Origin: a virus
Strand: one strand, 5' to 3'
Length of the DNA: 31,916 nucleotides
Virus record (IMG/VR): IMGVR_UViG_3300025087_000238
Span: 1 to 31,916 of that record
Shown here piece by piece: positions 16,892-24,647 of the stretch. The notes beneath the pieces are model-generated. The model searched no databases and was not told the origin of the DNA. It was given only the letters and a program-made list of their open reading frames with translations. The translations under genes were made by a program, and so were the position numbers. Positions within the stretch are counted from its first letter, which is position 1, and every line of letters starts with the position of its first letter.

Positions 16892-18340
16892 TTACTGGAT
16901 CAGGGGCACGTTCATCGCCGCGAGGTCGGCCGCCCGGAAGCGCCGCTCGGCGTCCAGGTTCGACCGGGCGTTGCTGATCTGGTCGATCCGCTCCTGCGGC
17001 TCGCCCGCGGTGACGGCGTTGTTGAGCGCGGCCTCGAGGCTCTTGCGGGCGACGCCGTAGGGCAGCGGCGCGTCGGCCGCGACCTGGTCGGCGGGCCGCT
17101 CGATCGGGGCCCCCGGGACGATCGTCTTGCGCGGCAGCGGGCGGGCCCCGAGCGCGGCGAGCTGGCCGGCGAGGCCGTCGATCCGGTCGTCGAGCGCCTT
17201 GCGGGCCTCCTCCTGGAACCTGAGCAGGTCGTAGAGCGCGCCCTGGTGCTCCATGATCTTGTCGAAGCGCTCGCCCAGCACGCCGATGCCGCCGGAGACG
17301 ACCTCGAACGCCTTGACCACCTCGTCGCCGCCCGTGGCCTGGCCGGGCCAGCTCATGACGACCTGGCCGCCCTCGCGCAGGTGGGCGCCGATGTCCTTGA
17401 GCGCCGTCTCGACGTTCGCGTACAGCTCGCGGCCCTGCTCGTCGAAGCTCTTGGTGGCCTCGTCGCCGTCGGGCTCGCCGTGGCCGTAGCCGTCGGCGTC
17501 CTGCTGCGTCCACTCGACGCCGTGGGCCTTCGCGGCGAGCTGCTGGGTGTCCGGGTCGCACTTGCCGAAGCGCCGGGCGAACTCCGCCTTCTCCATGGTC
17601 TTCCTCCCGATGATGCGGCGCACCGGCCGCGCGTCGTGACTCTGCGTCAGAAGCGGAGCGCCGCTCCCGCCGCCCGAGTAGGTGGGGGTCGGGTGCCCGG
17701 CCTCCAAGGACTTCAGCGCCCAGTCGAGGCTCTTCAGGGCGGCCTCGAGCGGGGCGTGCTTGTTGATGGGGTGCCGGGTGATGCTGACGTCCATCACGAG
17801 GATGCGCGCCAGCGTCTTCCCGTCCTTCGCGGGGTGGCCCGACTCGTCCAGCCGGAGCAGGATCGGGCCCTGCACGGAGAACCCGATCTTGCGGGTCGCG
17901 AAGGGGTCGCGCTTGAGCGCGACGAGCAGGTCCCAGAGCTTCCGGTTGTCCGGGGTGTCGTAGAGGAAGCCCTCGACGACCCAGCCCTTGTGCCCGTCCG
18001 GCAGGTCGACCGGATAGACCGCCGTCGGCTCGCCCAGCCCGGCGTTCGCCGCCTTGTTGTGGATGTCGTTGAACCAGCCCCACTTCTTGAAGTAGGCCCA
18101 GTCGACGCCGTCCTGCAGGGCGGTCTCGCCCTGCATATCCTTGTGGTCCGTCGTCGCGACGCCGCGGATCCGCATCTTCGGCAGCGTCGCGGCGCTCTGA
18201 CGGCTCGCGTCGAGATCCTTCTCCGCGTCGTCCGCCAGAGCCTCCGCCTCGAACCAGAACGACGCCTTGCCGCAGACGTTCTCTCCGGGGAGGAACTCCG
18301 GCGGCGGCGCATCGGTCCGGTGCTGCGGGGCGAAGACCAT
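16892..18340 (-). CDS. Prohead protease fused to scaffold-like C-terminus
   Basis: 482 aa, ATG at 18340 with GGAG upstream. Residues 55-200 resemble phage prohead serine proteases: MRIRGVATTDHKDMQGETAL, VDWAYFKKWGWFNDIHN (candidate catalytic His94), then a beta-rich core (GWVVEGFLYDTPDNRKLWDL, KIGFSVQGPILLRLDE) and VMDVSITRHPINKHAPLE (candidate Ser186). Residues 211-234 form a Gly-rich linker motif that is repeated in the capsid arm. The remaining 250 residues are charged and helical (KAFEVVSGGIGVLGERFDKI, FQEEARKALDDRIDGLAGQL), like a scaffolding domain that guides procapsid assembly and is then degraded. A protease-scaffold fusion immediately upstream of the capsid gene is a common design. 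Catalytic residues are assigned by pattern only. Confidence 0.75.
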   Translation of the reverse strand: MVFAPQHRTDAPPPEFLPGENVCGKASFWFEAEALADDAEKDLDASRQSAATLPKMRIRGVATTDHKDMQGETALQDGVDWAYFKKWGWFNDIHNKAANAGLGEPTAVYPVDLPDGHKGWVVEGFLYDTPDNRKLWDLLVALKRDPFATRKIGFSVQGPILLRLDESGHPAKDGKTLARILVMDVSITRHPINKHAPLEAALKSLDWALKSLEAGHPTPTYSGGGSGAPLLTQSHDARPVRRIIGRKTMEKAEFARRFGKCDPDTQQLAAKAHGVEWTQQDADGYGHGEPDGDEATKSFDEQGRELYANVETALKDIGAHLREGGQVVMSWPGQATGGDEVVKAFEVVSGGIGVLGERFDKIMEHQGALYDLLRFQEEARKALDDRIDGLAGQLAALGARPLPRKTIVPGAPIERPADQVAADAPLPYGVARKSLEAALNNAVTAGEPQERIDQISNARSNLDAERRFRAADLAAMNVPLIQ

Positions 18341-18419
18341 CGGCGACTCCAGGCCCGAGAACGCGAGAAGGGCGGCCAGCCCAGGAATCCTGGACCAACC
18401 GCCCCTCGCAGGAGCCTGC

Positions 18420-18439
18420 GGCGGCGTTGGAACGCCGCC
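18420..18439 (-). other. Strong hairpin in the 5' leader of the protease gene
   Basis: Arms GGCGGCGTT (18420-18428) and AACGCCGCC (18431-18439) are perfectly complementary, giving 8 pairs with a 4-nt loop. It is one of several structures in the roughly 155-nt leader between the promoter at 18503-18532 and the ATG at 18340. Others are CCAGGA/TCCTGG near 18382-18394 and GGAC/GTCC near 18440-18452. The leader is unusually long for this tightly packed operon. Confidence 0.5.
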
Positions 18440-18502
18440 GGACTCCGGTCCGCCGAACCGCGACCACGCGGCAGACGAACAACGGGCCTCTCGGCAGCCC
18501 CA

Positions 18503-18532
18503 AGACTACGGGCGCCGGAGACGCGCTGTCAA
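18503..18532 (-). promoter_or_regulatory. Late promoter upstream of protease/capsid genes
   Basis: Minus strand TTGACA (18532-18527), 18-nt spacer, TAGTCT (18508-18503): close to the bacterial sigma70 consensus. The spacer contains TCTCCGGCGCCCG, which resembles the spacers of the promoters at 10.7 and 25.2 kb. The -35 overlaps the last codons of the zinc protein gene. Confidence 0.65.
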
Positions 18533-18792
18533 GCGCCGGGCGGAGACTTCAGCGCGACGATCCGCTGAAGCCGGATCGGATAGAGCGGGGTGTCGCGCCG
18601 GCAGCGCGGGCAGGGGATCTCCGCGACGAGGTCGCCGTCGTCGAACGACTTGAACGCGATGAGCCGCGATGGCACCCGCATCTTGAGCACGCCGCCCTCC
18701 TCGTGGGAGAGCACGGCGCCGCAGTGCTGGCAGGTCAGCACGCGACGGGCGGGGCGCGGCGCCCCGGCGACTCGGCGAATGACCGTGCTCAA
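18529..18792 (-). CDS. Small zinc protein resembling Mu Com
   Basis: 87 aa starting with TTG at 18792, which overlaps the stop of the Mu F-like gene (TTGA, 4 nt), indicating translational coupling. Two CxxC pairs, CQHC (C21, C24) and CPRC (C61, C64), flank a small beta region (FKSFDDGDLVAEIPCPRCRR). This spacing and the CPRCxR ending recall the Com family, the Mu protein that binds a hairpin in its own mRNA to switch on translation of mom. No mom-like gene is next to it here; instead the next gene is the prohead protease with a long structured leader. It could equally be a head zinc-ribbon protein. The Com likeness is from memory of the motif, not a search. Confidence 0.55.
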   Translation of the reverse strand: MSTVIRRVAGAPRPARRVLTCQHCGAVLSHEEGGVLKMRVPSRLIAFKSFDDGDLVAEIPCPRCRRDTPLYPIRLQRIVALKSPPGA

Positions 18793-19673
18793 GCCGTCGC
18801 TCCGCGCGGCGGGGGCCGCAGTTCCATCCGGTCATTCCAAGACCATCCGTTAGGTACACGGACCCCTCGGCACATACACCAGGGGTGATGAGACCCAACG
18901 ACCGGCAGCCACTCCGCCTGCTTGCGGCCGACGTTCGTACCGTTGGCGCGCAGGTCGGCCAGCCGGAACACCTTGGGGCGTCCGTCGTCGTCGAGATAGG
19001 CGGACCGGCACTTCGGACAGGCGTCCGGGTTCGGAATCTTCGAGTACAGCACGTCGGGGCCGTGTTGCGACTCGTAGGCGTCCGCGGTGCCGTACTCCTG
19101 TGCTGTCGTCATTTCCGTCGTGGCGATCCGGAGCCAGTCCCGGGACCAGTCGCCGGACAGCTCGCCGAGCCGGCTCCGCAGGTGCGCCACGGTCTCCCGG
19201 CGGGCCAGCGCCTGGGCGGTCTCGTCCTTGATGACGCCGAGCAGCCGCTCCCGCAGCGCGGCATCCTCGGGGTTCACGGCGGAGAGGATCTGGTCCTCCA
19301 TGCGGTTCCCGAGCGCCTTGCAGTGGTCGCCGGCCCACTGCCGGGCGTGGTCGACGGCGGCGAGCTCCCCGCGGGTGAGCGGCGCCGGCATCGTGGCGAT
19401 CTCGGCCTTCACCGCCGACCACGGCGCCGCTGTGACGTCCAGCCCGGCCTGCGTCAGCCGGTCCCGGTAGAAGCCGAGCAGGTAGGCGTCCTGCACGGGG
19501 TCGACGGCGAGCGCCGCCGCCGGGTCGAGGTAGCCCCCAGCGACCAGCCGGCCGATCTCGTCGTCGTCGAGGCCGAGCGCCCCGGCCCCGAACAGCTCCG
19601 CCAGGAACCCCGTCCAGTGGTTCGCGACGAGCGCGCGCAGCTCCTTCAACTCCTTGGGGCCGAGCGGCATCAT
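18789..19673 (-). CDS. Phage Mu F-like minor head (head morphogenesis) protein
   Basis: 294 aa, ATG at 19673 overlapping the previous stop by 4 nt. The C-terminal half contains the Mu F domain pattern: DWLRIATTEMTTAQEYGTAD (helix with RxxxTEM), SKIPNPDACPKCRSAYLDDD (C219, C222) and WLPVVGSHHPWCMCRGVRVP (His262/263, C266, C268), ligands likely to hold a metal ion. Mu gpF and SPP1 gp7 are present in few copies inside the capsid near the portal and help DNA packaging or ejection. The position between the portal and the protease-scaffold gene agrees with that role. The first 100 residues are helical (LKELRALVANHWTGFLAELF) and probably contact the portal. Confidence 0.85.
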   Translation of the reverse strand: MMPLGPKELKELRALVANHWTGFLAELFGAGALGLDDDEIGRLVAGGYLDPAAALAVDPVQDAYLLGFYRDRLTQAGLDVTAAPWSAVKAEIATMPAPLTRGELAAVDHARQWAGDHCKALGNRMEDQILSAVNPEDAALRERLLGVIKDETAQALARRETVAHLRSRLGELSGDWSRDWLRIATTEMTTAQEYGTADAYESQHGPDVLYSKIPNPDACPKCRSAYLDDDGRPKVFRLADLRANGTNVGRKQAEWLPVVGSHHPWCMCRGVRVPNGWSWNDRMELRPPPRGATA

Positions 19674-19924
19674 CGCGGCCGCTCCGCCTGCAGGAAGGTC
19701 GCGACGTCGTCCAGGATACGCGGCAGGCGGGCGGCGAACAGCGCCCCCATGCGGTCGACGAGGTCGCGCGACGGCCGCATCGGGTCGCGCGTGGGCGACG
19801 GCTGGCCCGCCCCGGCGTGGGCCTTGGCGACCGCTCGGGCGAGCACGTCGTCGAGGCTCTTGCGGGTCTCCTCCTCGCGCTCGACGAGCTCGCCCGGGTA
19901 GGTCTCCTCGATGGTGAAGCGCAT
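19670..19924 (-). CDS. Small head-operon protein, unknown
   Basis: 84 aa, ATG at 19924 with GGAGG 4 nt upstream; it ends in a 4-nt overlap with the Mu F-like gene. It is predicted to be entirely helical and charged (EETYPGELVEREEETRKSLD, RPSRDLVDRMGALFAARLPR), and ends DDVATFLQAERPR. Its reading frame, RBS and coupling support a real gene. It may be an N-terminal partner of the minor head protein, since those proteins often begin with such helices. No family is recognised. Confidence 0.6.
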   Translation of the reverse strand: MRFTIEETYPGELVEREEETRKSLDDVLARAVAKAHAGAGQPSPTRDPMRPSRDLVDRMGALFAARLPRILDDVATFLQAERPR

Positions 19925-19934
19925 CCCGCCTCCG

Positions 19935-21671
19935 TCAGAACAGGGTCCGCTGGCGCGGGTCGGTCCCGCCCTGCCCGCCGAAGAGGCTCCCCTGTCCGCC
20001 GGCCGGCTTCGCCCGGTTCGGCGCCGGCTCTCCGCGGAAGAGCGGCAGCGACTCCGAGGCCGGCTTGTCGGTGCGGTAGTTCCGGTCCTTCAGGTGGCCC
20101 TGGGCGCGCCGCAGGTTCGTCTGCAGGGCGAGCAGCCGGGTCCCGAGGTTGCCGCCCGAGGCGCCCTCGGATTCCGCTCGGCGCATCAGGCCCTTCAGCT
20201 CGACCAGCCCGCGCTCCGCGGCGTTGATGTAGCGCGCCAGGTGCTCGCGGCTCGACCACTCCCCGGTGCGCCCGTTGATGCGCTCGAGGCTCCCGAGCCG
20301 CCGGTCGATCTCGTCGGCGGACTGCTGGATGGCCGCCGAGACGTGGGTCTTGCGCGACGGCGGGCCGGCGAGGTCGGTCTGCTGGGCGCCCATCTCCAGG
20401 GTTGGCCGCCGCTCCGCGATTTGGCGGGCAAGGGTCTGCGAGACCACCGGCTTCGGCGGCGCCGCGGCCGGTCGGGGGGGCGGGGCCGCGCTGGAGACGT
20501 TCGGGCTCGCGCCGGCGGCGGCCTGCTGCGCCAGCTTGGCGAGCGCCGGGGAGGGCGGGGCCGCCGGCGCGGTCACTCCGCCGGTGCGCGCCCGGATCTG
20601 CTCGCGCAGCGCATCGGCCTTCGACGAAGACGAGCCGGGCGCTGCGGCCCCGGGCGCCTTCCGCAGCTCGCTCGCGAACTCCACGCTGGGGTGGAAGTTG
20701 CTCGAGTAGTAGTCGTTCCCCGAGTCGTGGGCCGACTTCTCGTAGGCCCGCAGCAGCCCCCGGAGCTTCTCCTGGAGGGCCGCCCCGTCCGCGTGGAGCA
20801 GCGCCGGCGGGCGCTCCCCGGGGTTCCCGAGGGGGCCGTACTTCGCGTCGTGGGCGTGCCGCTCCGGGTTGCCGACCTGGACGCCCGGGGCCGCCTGGAC
20901 CTCGACGTGGATGGACGAGCCGCCGCTGTACTTGCGGGTGTTGACCGAGAGCTTCAGCCCCTTCGGCAGGTCGCCCGAGGCGATGGCCCGCTTGACGTCC
21001 TCGCGGAACAGGCGGGCGACCTCGGCGGTGTCCCGGCCGGCGTCGTACTTCGCGCCCAGGTGGCGCTCCGTCGTGTCGGGGTGGGCGGGGCGCTTCGGGG
21101 GCTCGCTCGGCTCCGCCGGGGGCCGCCGGTCCGCCAGGCTGACGACCTTGGAACCGGCGGTCTGCTCGGAGAGCTTCGCCGCGGCGGGGGAGGGCGCCGG
21201 CGTACCTCCGCCGGGCCCGCGGCGCTCGACGTCGTGCCGCAGCGCCGCCCGCTTCGCGTCGTCGGCCTCGTGGAACTTGCCGATCGTGGTCCGCTTGTTG
21301 TCGGGGTCGACGTGGGAGACCTCGTAGCTCGACAGGTGTTGGTCGTCGCCGTACTCGCGCCGGTGCTGGATCTCGTAGCTGTGCCCGCCGGCCTGGCGGT
21401 TCACCGACCAGCCGCTCGCGCTGGGGAACGACCAGCCGCGCCGGTGGGCGTCGTCCTGCACAGCGCTCCCGAGCGTCGGCTCCCCGCCGCCGCCGGACCC
21501 CTCATAGACCGGGACCCGTTTCCCGTTGTGGAAGGTGTGGCCGACGATCTTCCCCCCGCGGGGCCCGATCTCGATGACGTCGCCCTTCACCGCGAGGTCC
21601 GCATCCCGGTACTCCGGGCTCCCCCCGATGTCCGCCCGCCGCAACGCCAACACTCGCCGCTCACCGCCCAT
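19935..21671 (-). CDS. Polyvalent-like protein C: IGPRGG module, LPD29-like domain, two QxxLF motifs
   Basis: 578 aa, ATG at 21671 with GAGGTG upstream, directly after the portal. Residues 32-57 carry the shared module (VIEIGPRGGKIVGHTFHNGK). Residues 75-150 are a small domain with HSYEIQHRREYGDDQHLSSY. Residues about 214-335 resemble LPD29, a domain of polyvalent proteins (LKLSVNTRKYSGGSSIHVEV, then YYSSNFHPSVEF). AAAKL motifs lie in the linkers. The tail has QGSLF (560-564) and ends precisely with QRTLF (574-578), plus a degenerate QTDLAGPP (431-438) matching QTDLFGPP in the 314-aa protein. LPD29 assignment is by remembered pattern. I infer a virion-carried protein that meets the host replication machinery; a purely structural or decoy role is possible. 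Confidence 0.6.
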   Translation of the reverse strand: MGGERRVLALRRADIGGSPEYRDADLAVKGDVIEIGPRGGKIVGHTFHNGKRVPVYEGSGGGGEPTLGSAVQDDAHRRGWSFPSASGWSVNRQAGGHSYEIQHRREYGDDQHLSSYEVSHVDPDNKRTTIGKFHEADDAKRAALRHDVERRGPGGGTPAPSPAAAKLSEQTAGSKVVSLADRRPPAEPSEPPKRPAHPDTTERHLGAKYDAGRDTAEVARLFREDVKRAIASGDLPKGLKLSVNTRKYSGGSSIHVEVQAAPGVQVGNPERHAHDAKYGPLGNPGERPPALLHADGAALQEKLRGLLRAYEKSAHDSGNDYYSSNFHPSVEFASELRKAPGAAAPGSSSSKADALREQIRARTGGVTAPAAPPSPALAKLAQQAAAGASPNVSSAAPPPRPAAAPPKPVVSQTLARQIAERRPTLEMGAQQTDLAGPPSRKTHVSAAIQQSADEIDRRLGSLERINGRTGEWSSREHLARYINAAERGLVELKGLMRRAESEGASGGNLGTRLLALQTNLRRAQGHLKDRNYRTDKPASESLPLFRGEPAPNRAKPAGGQGSLFGGQGGTDPRQRTLF

Positions 21672-21685
21672 GCGTCACCTCACCG

Positions 21686-23371
21686 CTAAAGGACCCAGGA
21701 GTACGCCCGGACGAGGCTCTTCGCCGCCTCGCCGGCCTGCTCGTCGGCGAACCCACCGCTGACATCGCCCCCATCGGGCAGCGGGTCGTTCGCCCAGTCG
21801 TCGCCCCCGGGCGCCCCGGCACCCTCGCCCTGGGCCTCTGCCCCGGGCTGCCCCGCCCCACCGGGACCGTCCGCACCTTCGGGACCGCCCGGCCCGCCCT
21901 GGCCCTGCTGCGCCATCATCGCGGCCTGCTGCTTCTGCGCCTGCTGCGCGTTGTAGGCCGTGATGTACTGCGGGTTCAGGATGAGGTTCCCCAACCCGTT
22001 CGGGTCCTTGCCCATGTTGTCGAGCGCCCGGACCTCGTCGACCGTGCGGGACGACTCGACGAGCGTCTTGGAGAGCTCGGCGCGCTCCTTCTCGGTCATC
22101 GCGCCGAGGCCCAGGAACTCCAGTTCCAGGTCCGGGTTCAGCCGATGGACGATGAACTTGTTGATCCACGAGCTGATGGCGGTCGCCAGCGGGCGGAGAC
22201 CCTTATCCTTGCCGGCCTTCAGCTTGGCCTCCGGGGAGGACTCGAACATCGCCCCGCGGTTCCCCTCTGAAGCGTAGTAGAAACCTACCTCCGTGGCATC
22301 GATCTGCCACAGACTACACATGAGGCGGAAGCAGGCGTTGATCCACTCCGCGAACTCCATCTCTTTGTTGGAGACGCCGAAGGGAACCCACTTCACGTCG
22401 GCACCCTCGCCCTGGGGGTTCGCGACGACCATCCGCCAGGCGTTCTGGACGCCGCGGGCCATAAACATCAGCGAGCGCTGGAGAGCCCGGAACTTCTGCG
22501 GGTGCATCGGGCCCATCACGGCCAGCATCCCGCGCGGCCCGCCCTGCCGGAACCAGTTGAGGTTGTGCGTGAACCCGAAGAGCAGGCCCGACATCACCTC
22601 CAACATTTCGGTCAGCTCTGGATGACCATAGCCGTTGCTGCGGACGTCGGTCCGCGGGCGCCGGATCCCGAAGCACAGCTCGCCCGGGGCGAAGTATTGC
22701 GTCGGGGTGTCGTGGTGGATCTGGCAGAACTGCGCGTCGGCCTTGTCGTAGTCGCCGAAGGGGTTTTGCGGCCGTACCCGGTAGATGAGGCCGGCGTCGG
22801 CGGGGTGCCAGCGGTGCGGGACCCCCTTCTCGTCCGGGACGACCTCGAAGACGCCCGCGTCCAGCACGAGCGAGTCGTAGGCCAGCGCCCGCAGGAAGTC
22901 GTCGAAGCTGGGCCGGGTGAAGACCTCGTGCGGCTCCTTGATGGTCCCCGACGTCTGCAGCAAGGACTCGACGCGCTCGATCTCCTTGCGCTCCGCCGGG
23001 GTCGGGCTGTGGTTCGAGCGGCCCCGGATCGCGATCTGGTGGCCGAGCCCGTAGGGGTCCTCTCGGGCCAGGCTGAAGCTCGCGATCTGGTTGCAGCGGG
23101 TCGACAGGATGCAGCTCGCCCAGGGGGAGAGCGCCATCTGCCGCAGGGCGTAGGTGGAGTAGCGGCTGTGCGTCCGCATACCCTCCATGAAGTCCTGCGC
23201 GACCTGCAGCTCTTCGGGGTCGTACTGGTAGGAGAAGCCCTCGCCCTGCTGGCGGTCGACGTCCAGCCGGGAATCCAGGTCCCCGGGCCGCGACATCTGC
23301 CGGGCGCCCCGCGGGAGACGCCCGAGCGGCCGGGAGCCGACCGGGACGAGCGCCTGCGACTGCTCAGCCAT
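21686..23371 (-). CDS. Portal protein
   Basis: 561 aa, ATG at 23371. The body shows portal features: early helices (YDPEELQVAQDFMEGMRTHS, TYALRQMALSPWASCILSTR), a clip/wing region (FDDFLRALAYDSLVLDAGVF, KGVPHRWHPADAGLIYRVRP), and a crown-like stem (LNWFRQGGPRGMLAVMGPMH, SLWQIDATEVGFYYASEGNR). The C-terminal 100 residues are Gln/Gly/Pro rich (QQAQKQQAAMMAQQGQGGPG) and disordered. Twelve copies would form the ring through which DNA is packaged and leaves. The PF04860-type resemblance is clear, and neighbours (Mu F-like protein, protease, capsid) agree. Notably, terminase genes do not precede it here. Confidence 0.88.
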   Translation of the reverse strand: MAEQSQALVPVGSRPLGRLPRGARQMSRPGDLDSRLDVDRQQGEGFSYQYDPEELQVAQDFMEGMRTHSRYSTYALRQMALSPWASCILSTRCNQIASFSLAREDPYGLGHQIAIRGRSNHSPTPAERKEIERVESLLQTSGTIKEPHEVFTRPSFDDFLRALAYDSLVLDAGVFEVVPDEKGVPHRWHPADAGLIYRVRPQNPFGDYDKADAQFCQIHHDTPTQYFAPGELCFGIRRPRTDVRSNGYGHPELTEMLEVMSGLLFGFTHNLNWFRQGGPRGMLAVMGPMHPQKFRALQRSLMFMARGVQNAWRMVVANPQGEGADVKWVPFGVSNKEMEFAEWINACFRLMCSLWQIDATEVGFYYASEGNRGAMFESSPEAKLKAGKDKGLRPLATAISSWINKFIVHRLNPDLELEFLGLGAMTEKERAELSKTLVESSRTVDEVRALDNMGKDPNGLGNLILNPQYITAYNAQQAQKQQAAMMAQQGQGGPGGPEGADGPGGAGQPGAEAQGEGAGAPGGDDWANDPLPDGGDVSGGFADEQAGEAAKSLVRAYSWVL

Positions 23372-23380
23372 CGGGTTCTC

Positions 23381-24325
23381 CTACGCCGCTCGTTCGGCGA
23401 CCTGGGCGGCGAGACGCTCCGCGCCGCTCAGGTCCTTGTAAGCGCTGCCGATCCCAAGGGAGTCGCGCATGTCGTCGATGAGCGCCGACAAGTCCCGGGC
23501 CGACCACCTTTGAAGCTCGTCGGAAGTCGGCACGTGGCTCGTTCCCTGGCCGTAGTCGGAATCGTGCCAGTGCGACGGCGTCATGCGGCGGATGAGACTC
23601 CGCGCGTAGTGAAGCTGCTTCTCGGACGGCCCGCCGCCACTCGGGCGCGCGCCTCCCCCGCCGGACGGTGCCGAGCGCTGCGGAGTCGTCTCGCCCCGCT
23701 TCTCGGCCGCGGAGGCGTCATGGGCCTTCTCGCCGAGCCGCTGGATCCGATCGTGGGCCGCCGTGTACTTGTCGTGCGACAGCCGCCAGGCCCGGTGTTC
23801 GCCGTTCCACTTCGCGCCCAGGGCTGCCAGGCTGTCCTTAACGGGGTATGTGGCCCCGGTGAGGTTGACGCTGCGCCCGTCGCGGGTGGCCTTGATACCG
23901 CCGTGCCAGCGGGACTCGCCAGCGGGCAGAGCATAGTCCTTCGCCGCCGGCTTCTCGGCGGATCGGGCGGCGGTCTGCGCTTCGAGCTTCGCCGCCGCAG
24001 ACGGTTTCTCCGCCGCCCACGGTAGCGGCTTTGTGGGCTTTGTCACCCGCCGTTCCATGGCGGCCTCGCGGGGCCGCAGGGCGATCGTCCGGGGCGGGCC
24101 GAACAGGTCCGTCTGCGCCTCCCCGGCTGCCGACCGCCGTTCCCGCTCCTCGGGAGGCTTCAGGGTCAGCGTCCGCGGGCTGTCGAACAGCCGCTGCTGC
24201 GACGGGCGCAGCGCCCCGCCGACATGCCCTTCGTACTCCGCCACGGGCTTCCCGCCGTGCCCAGCGTGGTGCCCGACGATGCGACCGCCACGCGGTCCGA
24301 TCTCGATGACAGGTCGGTCAGCCAT
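23381..24325 (-). CDS. Polyvalent-like protein B: IGPRGG module, DUF5710-like domain, two QxxLF motifs
   Basis: 314 aa, ATG at 24325, overlapping the upstream gene by 8 nt. Residues 5-32 carry the shared module (PVIEIGPRGGRIVGH, GGKPVAEYEGH). Then follow QQRLF (43-47) and QTDLF (71-75), each inside a SP/PP-RT-L-LKP or IALRP phrase also found in the 1033-aa protein. Residues 150-186 match the DUF5710-like pattern (TGATYPVKDSLAALGAKWNG, then HRAWRLS) seen in replication-linked phage and plasmid proteins. The C-terminal region (233-290; SEKQLHYARSLIRRM, SARDLSALIDDM) resembles a common tail of mobile-element proteins. Not recognised as a single known family. It sits upstream of the portal gene by 9 nt. 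Inferred to be packaged or early-acting; domain names are from memory. Confidence 0.62.
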   Translation of the reverse strand: MADRPVIEIGPRGGRIVGHHAGHGGKPVAEYEGHVGGALRPSQQRLFDSPRTLTLKPPEERERRSAAGEAQTDLFGPPRTIALRPREAAMERRVTKPTKPLPWAAEKPSAAAKLEAQTAARSAEKPAAKDYALPAGESRWHGGIKATRDGRSVNLTGATYPVKDSLAALGAKWNGEHRAWRLSHDKYTAAHDRIQRLGEKAHDASAAEKRGETTPQRSAPSGGGGARPSGGGPSEKQLHYARSLIRRMTPSHWHDSDYGQGTSHVPTSDELQRWSARDLSALIDDMRDSLGIGSAYKDLSGAERLAAQVAERAA

Positions 24326-24647
24326 CGGCGCCTCCGAGGGCCCGGCGCAGCGCCGCGACGTCGGCCGAGCCGGCCTCGCGCAGCTCGCCCGTGGTTGGCA
24401 CCGTGGCGACGAACACGGCGTCGTCGTCGGGGTGCGGGTGGAGCCCCTCGAGCGGCAGGTTGAGGGCGTCCAGGGCCTTCACGACCTCATCCCCGGGGCC
24501 CGACACCGCGAACCCCTCCGGGACCGCCTCCACCCCGAGATCCCAGGTTCGGAGCAGGTCGGGGAGCCGCAGCGGGACGGCGGGGCGGGGCGCCAGCCGC
24601 AGGACGCGGGGCGCCTGCGGGCCCAGGGCGACGATTCGGGGACGCAT
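24318..24647 (-). CDS. Small protein of the head-entry operon, unknown
   Basis: 109 aa, ATG at 24647 preceded by a strong AAGGAGG, and ending in an 8-nt overlap with the 314-aa gene. The sequence (MRPRIVALGPQAPRVLRLAP, EVVKALDALNLPLEGLHPHP, FVATVPTTGELREAGSADVA) is balanced and the third codon position is strongly GC, so it is likely translated. The end resembles a small helical domain. No function can be named. The first 160 nt overlap the 3' end of the preceding proline-rich gene in a different frame. Confidence 0.65.
   Translation of the reverse strand: MRPRIVALGPQAPRVLRLAPRPAVPLRLPDLLRTWDLGVEAVPEGFAVSGPGDEVVKALDALNLPLEGLHPHPDDDAVFVATVPTTGELREAGSADVAALRRALGGADG

Noticed and set aside
18529-18792. 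A mom-type DNA modification system next to the Com-like gene
   Set aside because: No acetyltransferase-like gene follows; the adjacent gene is the prohead protease.
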